A DNA stretch of 7,591 bases from Candidatus Bathyarchaeota archaeon (GTDB lineage: Archaea > Thermoproteota > Bathyarchaeia > Bathyarchaeales > Bathycorpusculaceae), in assembly GCA_003601875.1 (NCBI GenBank), contig PIYF01000033.1, positions 1-7,591 of the forward strand, read 5' to 3'. Positions 4,604-7,591 of this stretch are shown piece after piece. The position numbers and the translations under genes are program-made. A model generated the notes under the pieces. It had not been told where the DNA came from, did not search any database, and was given only the letters and a program-made list of their open reading frames with translations. Each line of letters begins with the position of its first letter. The stretch's first letter is position 1.

Positions 4604-5486
4604 TTTTCAATTCTCCTCTGACATAAGCCAAAGCGTCTTCAAGTTTCAATTTCAACTTACATTTACGTCTAAAAAATGTGAGGATATTCTTAACGTCTCG
4701 GGTTAGAAGTTGCTCAGCGTTTGGATGTTCCTTTGTAACATATTGCGGCCAATCAATGATTAGAACGTTTAGGTCTGGTTTTAAAATAACATTGTATTCA
4801 CTTAAGTCTGCGTGAACAACTCCAGCCTTTAAGTAAGTTTTCCTAACGTTCAATAATATTTTCTTCAAAATTTTTCGCGGCTCGGGAATTTCCTTAAGTT
4901 CAGCGAGTTCCGCCCCTTCAATCATTCCCATAGCTAGGACGTGACGGTTTTGCTTTATTGGTTTTGGAACAGCTACTCCTTTCGGATAGACGAGTTTTAA
5001 TGCTTTAAACTCTTTTTCAGCTGCAAGTTTTGATTGATAAAGCCAATTTGTCTTTTTAATTGTGTATCCTCTTTTCCGTATTGTTTGTCTAAAACTTATC
5101 CTTCCAAGTCTATGAAATTTTACAGCTATCCTTTCACCTTTTGGGTTTAACGCGTCATAAACGTCAGCCTCCTTACCAACTCCTAAAGGTTTACCAAAAG
5201 ATTCTAAAGCGTTAGCCTTCACCAGAGCGTTTATTGCTAAACAATCATATCCAGCATAATTCAGAGTGTAACCTACATATGGAGTTTGTGTGTGACGAAT
5301 TAAGTGAAGTTTGGTAAGCTTGTTTAATCTGAAAACTGTTTCATTCATGTTATAACCTGCAAATTTTGCGATTACCTCTTTTGGAACAAATTCATGTTTA
5401 CTCATTGCTGATTCTATAACTTGTAGAACTCTAATATCTTCATTCTCAAGTTTACGAAATGCTTTTACAGCAGTTTCAGCCGACAT
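4593..5486 (-). CDS. rio2: RIO2 family serine kinase/ATPase
   Basis: RIO2 is an atypical kinase/ATPase acting late in small ribosomal subunit maturation in archaea and eukaryotes. The 297-residue protein has the RIO2-specific N-terminal winged helix (about 1-90, with EDIRVLQVIESAM, then EVIAKFAGYN), a linker, and a RIO kinase domain: nucleotide loop GVGKEADVYDA (102-112), Lys123 in AVKFHRLG, the catalytic loop HADLSEYNV with Asp227 and Asn232, and metal-binding Asp245 in IIDWPQY. In RIO enzymes this last Asp can become phosphorylated. All key residues are present. The ATG at 5486 matches the family N-terminus, but only a poor ribosome site (CTGGTTG) precedes it. A 50-base AT-rich gap separates it from thiI, so it may be read from the thiI transcript or from its own weak promoter. 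The 3' end converges on and overlaps the LSm gene. Confidence 0.95.
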   Translation of the reverse strand: MSAETAVKAFRKLENEDIRVLQVIESAMSKHEFVPKEVIAKFAGYNMNETVFRLNKLTKLHLIRHTQTPYVGYTLNYAGYDCLAINALVKANALESFGKPLGVGKEADVYDALNPKGERIAVKFHRLGRISFRQTIRKRGYTIKKTNWLYQSKLAAEKEFKALKLVYPKGVAVPKPIKQNRHVLAMGMIEGAELAELKEIPEPRKILKKILLNVRKTYLKAGVVHADLSEYNVILKPDLNVLIIDWPQYVTKEHPNAEQLLTRDVKNILTFFRRKCKLKLKLEDALAYVRGELKTIF

Positions 5487-5536
5487 ACAACCAGATAATA
5501 ATATCCAAGTTTGCTAATAAGAAATTTGAAAATAAC

Positions 5537-6712
5537 TTAAATTTCCACAATCCTCGCAGCTCTAAAAGACTCTTCAACCATCCTTTCTATAGGAAGCTTT
5601 CGCTCCACTTCTTTCACAACTTCAAGTTTAGCTTTAGTCGCTGGTTTCTTTGGTGCAGCCTTACAACCCATACTTTTTCTAGTCGCTATTTCTAGAACCC
5701 CTATTTTCTCTGCAATTTCCTCCGTTTCGGTTTTATTAAATCCTAAGATTGGACGGTGAATAGGATAGTTTACTATTGCTTCATTTAAAACCTTTAAATT
5801 TTGAAGTGTTTGGCTTGCTTGCTCTCCTATTGATTCACCTGTCACTATTCCCTCAGCCCTCTCCTTTTCAGCAATTCTTTCAGCAATTCGATACATCAAG
5901 CGTTTACATAGAATACATGTAAATTTTTTCGGGGCTTCCTCTTGAAAAATCCTTAAGTTTTCGCCGTGAGGCACAATGTAAAGTTTTCTTGGAAAGCCAA
6001 CTGCCCATTCAAAAAGTGCCCGTGTAACATCCTGAGCCTTTTGAATTGTTCTCTTATCCGTAAATGGTGTAACATCAAAGTGTAATGGTATTACTGGACA
6101 ACCACGTTTCATGACAAGCCAGCAAGCCACAGCTGAATCCATTCCACCGCTTAAAAGGGCAACAATTTTTGGTTGGGAGCCTAAAGGGAAACCGTCTACG
6201 CCTTCAAAGGTTTCCTTAAACACGTAAGCTTTTTCGTCTCTAACCTCAATGTTTACTGTAACATCCGGATTCTTCAAATTCACATTAATGTTTCGATTTT
6301 TAAACTTTGTTAAAATTTGTTTTCCAACGATTCTACATACATCCATGCTTGAATATGGATGTTTCCCTGTTCTTCTACATCGAACTGCAAAACTGCTTCC
6401 ATTTGTAAGTGTTTCATCTGCCAGTTCAAGGGATTTATCAATTATTGATTCCATCGCTGATATGGTTTCGACGGCTGGAGAAGTTGAAGAAACACCGAAA
6501 ACTTTTGTAAGTGTGGAAGCAGCTTTTGAAGCCTCCATTGTTTTCACGTAAATTCTTCCACGTTTGTAAATGATGTTTTCGTATGGAACATTATGATGTT
6601 TTAGAGTGTTCTTCACGTTTCTAAGTAAAAGTTTTTCATATGTTTTCCTAGTCCAAGCTCCTTTTATGCCTATTTCTCCGCCGAAACGAACAATAACCGT
6701 GTTAAACTTCAA
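5537..6712 (-). CDS. thiI: tRNA 4-thiouridine synthase ThiI
   Basis: ThiI adenylates and thiolates U8 of tRNAs to give 4-thiouridine; in some organisms it also supplies sulfur for the thiamine thiazole. The 391 residues contain an N-terminal ferredoxin-like region and THUMP domain (to about 170; RFGGEIGIKG at 9-18) and a PP-loop pyrophosphatase domain with the ATP loop SGGMDS (188-193). There is no C-terminal rhodanese domain, as usual for archaea. Cys266 and Cys269 (CILC) and Cys350 (MGCKAAP) correspond to the three cysteines I recall as iron-sulfur cluster ligands in Methanococcus maripaludis ThiI, suggesting a cluster-dependent, persulfide-independent mechanism. The start is TTG, supported by GAGG (6720-6723) seven bases upstream and by MKFNTVIVRF matching the family N-terminus. 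It follows the GNAT gene by 25 bases. Confidence 0.94.
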   Translation of the reverse strand: MKFNTVIVRFGGEIGIKGAWTRKTYEKLLLRNVKNTLKHHNVPYENIIYKRGRIYVKTMEASKAASTLTKVFGVSSTSPAVETISAMESIIDKSLELADETLTNGSSFAVRCRRTGKHPYSSMDVCRIVGKQILTKFKNRNINVNLKNPDVTVNIEVRDEKAYVFKETFEGVDGFPLGSQPKIVALLSGGMDSAVACWLVMKRGCPVIPLHFDVTPFTDKRTIQKAQDVTRALFEWAVGFPRKLYIVPHGENLRIFQEEAPKKFTCILCKRLMYRIAERIAEKERAEGIVTGESIGEQASQTLQNLKVLNEAIVNYPIHRPILGFNKTETEEIAEKIGVLEIATRKSMGCKAAPKKPATKAKLEVVKEVERKLPIERMVEESFRAARIVEI

Positions 6713-6719
6713 AGTTTAA

Positions 6720-6723
6720 CCTC
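6720..6723 (-). promoter_or_regulatory. Ribosome binding site supporting the TTG start of thiI
   Basis: GAGG lies seven bases before the TTG at 6712. No ATG or GTG in the same frame offers a better N-terminus. Confidence 0.5.
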
Positions 6724-6737
6724 GTTATTTTGCAAAT

Positions 6738-7274
6738 TTAATATTGCGGTTTTAACTCTAAACGTATAAGAGGAAAATCACTTTTATCACGTTTCACTTT
6801 AAAACCTTGTTTTAAGTAAAGCTCTAATGGACCTGAAGGATTATTCATTGAACTTCTCCTAGCGAAAGTTTCAATAGCTCTAAAACCTCTGGCTTTAAGC
6901 TCATTTAATAGCTTCTTAAGTGCAATTGTTCCAAGTCCCTTTCCACGAACCTCTCTATTTGCAATGTAAAAGCACGCTAGGAAAACCGCGTCTTCACTTG
7001 GCGGTCCAGACTTATAATCTTTTATTCGTGGAAAAAATTTTGTTAGACCATACTGTATGAAACCTATTGGCACACCACTAAAATATATTATGAAACCGCA
7101 ATTTCCAAACTCTTCAATTACTTTGTTAAACCATTCTTGTTTTTTCTTTTTCTTTTCAGGTTTAAGCATTCTCCCGTTAAATGGAACTATCGTTTGCCAA
7201 TAAAGGCAATAGCTACATGGTTCAGGAATGTCATCAAAATTGTTTTCGGTGATTTCCTCAATTTTAATAGACAA
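6738..7274 (-). CDS. GNAT family N-acetyltransferase with N-terminal CxxCxYW motif
   Basis: The 178-residue protein has a GNAT fold. Motif A is ACFYIANREVRGKGLGTIAL, where Arg110-Gly-Lys-Gly-Leu-Gly115 binds acetyl-CoA, and motif B is LELYLKQGFKVKRDKSDFP. The N-terminal part is distinctive: PEPCSYCLYWQ (Cys20, Cys23) and a lysine run (41-45). I recall similar CxYCxYW segments in a subset of prokaryotic GNATs of unknown substrate, so I give no substrate. The start is TTG at 7274, with GTGAGGG (7281-7287) six bases upstream. It lies 19 bases after the small charged gene and 25 before thiI, so cotranscription is likely; a role in tRNA or ribosome chemistry is possible from context only. Confidence 0.8.
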   Translation of the reverse strand: MSIKIEEITENNFDDIPEPCSYCLYWQTIVPFNGRMLKPEKKKKKQEWFNKVIEEFGNCGFIIYFSGVPIGFIQYGLTKFFPRIKDYKSGPPSEDAVFLACFYIANREVRGKGLGTIALKKLLNELKARGFRAIETFARRSSMNNPSGPLELYLKQGFKVKRDKSDFPLIRLELKPQY

Positions 7275-7280
7275 GCTGTT

Positions 7281-7287
7281 CCCTCAC
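7281..7287 (-). promoter_or_regulatory. Ribosome binding site supporting the TTG start of the GNAT gene
   Basis: GTGAGGG is six bases from the TTG at 7274, in the short gap after the upstream gene's stop codon. Confidence 0.5.
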
Positions 7288-7293
7288 TTAAAG

Positions 7294-7545
7294 TTATGGA
7301 GGTTTCACGCCATGTTTTTCATATGTAAGCCTTTTCTTCACTAGGTCTTCAACCTCTTCTAAAAATGTTTTATCTTTTTCCAAGTTCAGAAAATGAGCTC
7401 GTTGATCTTCAAATCCTTCAGGTAATTCTATTTTTATGGTAATGAAGGGTTTTCCCATAGCCATTTCGAATTCTTTTTTTTCTTCTCTATACCTCTTCTC
7501 CTCTTTTAATTTACGAGATTCAATTATCTTCTTAATTTTTGACAA
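7294..7545 (-). CDS. Small charged hypothetical protein (83 residues)
   Basis: I do not recognise this family. The first 28 residues are very rich in Lys, Arg and Glu (RKLKEEKRYREEKKEFE) and should form a charged helix or short coiled coil. The middle is a likely beta strand (KPFITIKIELPEGFED), followed by another acidic-basic helix (KDKTFLEEVEDLVKKRL) and a proline-ended tail. There are no cysteines, signal peptide or membrane segment. The start is TTG at 7545, with AGGTG (7553-7557) seven bases upstream. It is the first visible gene of the run GNAT-thiI-rio2, with a 19-base gap to GNAT. The clean ribosome site, tight spacing and coherent helical composition argue that it is real. Confidence 0.7.
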   Translation of the reverse strand: MSKIKKIIESRKLKEEKRYREEKKEFEMAMGKPFITIKIELPEGFEDQRAHFLNLEKDKTFLEEVEDLVKKRLTYEKHGVKPP

Positions 7546-7577
7546 TGTTATACACCTATTAATCCAAACCTTAAGAT

Positions 7578-7587
7578 TAGATAAACT
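7578..7587 (-). promoter_or_regulatory. Possible TATA box for the GNAT-thiI-rio2 cluster
   Basis: The minus strand reads AGTTTATCTA about 35 bases before the TTG at 7545. That would give a very short leader of about 10 bases, barely covering the AGGTG site. The window ends here, so an upstream cotranscribed gene cannot be excluded. Confidence 0.25.
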
Positions 7588-7591
7588 GTTG

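Overview
The window reads as a compact, AT-rich archaeal chromosome segment. The evidence is an archaeal tRNA-Tyr split by two introns with bulge-helix-bulge type junctions, a one-domain archaeal Sm-like (LSm) protein, a RIO2 kinase with its winged-helix N-terminus, a ThiI without a rhodanese domain, TATA-type promoters, and several TTG starts preceded by GGTGA/GAGG ribosome binding sites. The mix resembles what I know of Bathyarchaeia/Thermoproteota-type genomes, but this assignment is inference. Nothing looks mobile: there are no transposases, integrases, CRISPR arrays or phage genes. No gene-free stretch exceeds about 110 bases.

Layout, left to right. A minus-strand partial gene (1-217) encodes a small unrecognised protein with a duplicated Trp/Gly motif. 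It diverges from a plus-strand PPC/DUF296 protein (312-737). Facing that is a minus-strand group: a membrane-anchored glycosidase-like protein (1473-2438), a very short Hsp20-like protein (1196-1435) and a RimI-type acetyltransferase (729-1187). Next is the plus-strand tRNA-Tyr (2545-2698), which abuts the 3' end of minus-strand histidine ammonia-lyase hutH (2703-4256). hutH diverges from the LSm gene (4364-4603). From the right edge a minus-strand cluster runs leftward: an 83-residue charged protein (7294-7545), a GNAT acetyltransferase (6738-7274), thiI (5537-6712) and rio2 (4593-5486).

Functionally, much of the window concerns RNA and translation: tRNA-Tyr, ThiI (4-thiouridine at position 8; this tRNA has U8), RIO2 (small-subunit maturation), LSm (RNA binding) and RimI (protein N-terminal acetylation). 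HutH is the one clear catabolic enzyme and stands apart from other histidine-degradation genes here. The most unusual object is the tRNA. A 28-nt intron at position 30/31 and a 49-nt intron at 37/38 leave the anticodon on a 7-nt exon, and the outer helix of the second splice motif appears to form only after the first intron is removed.
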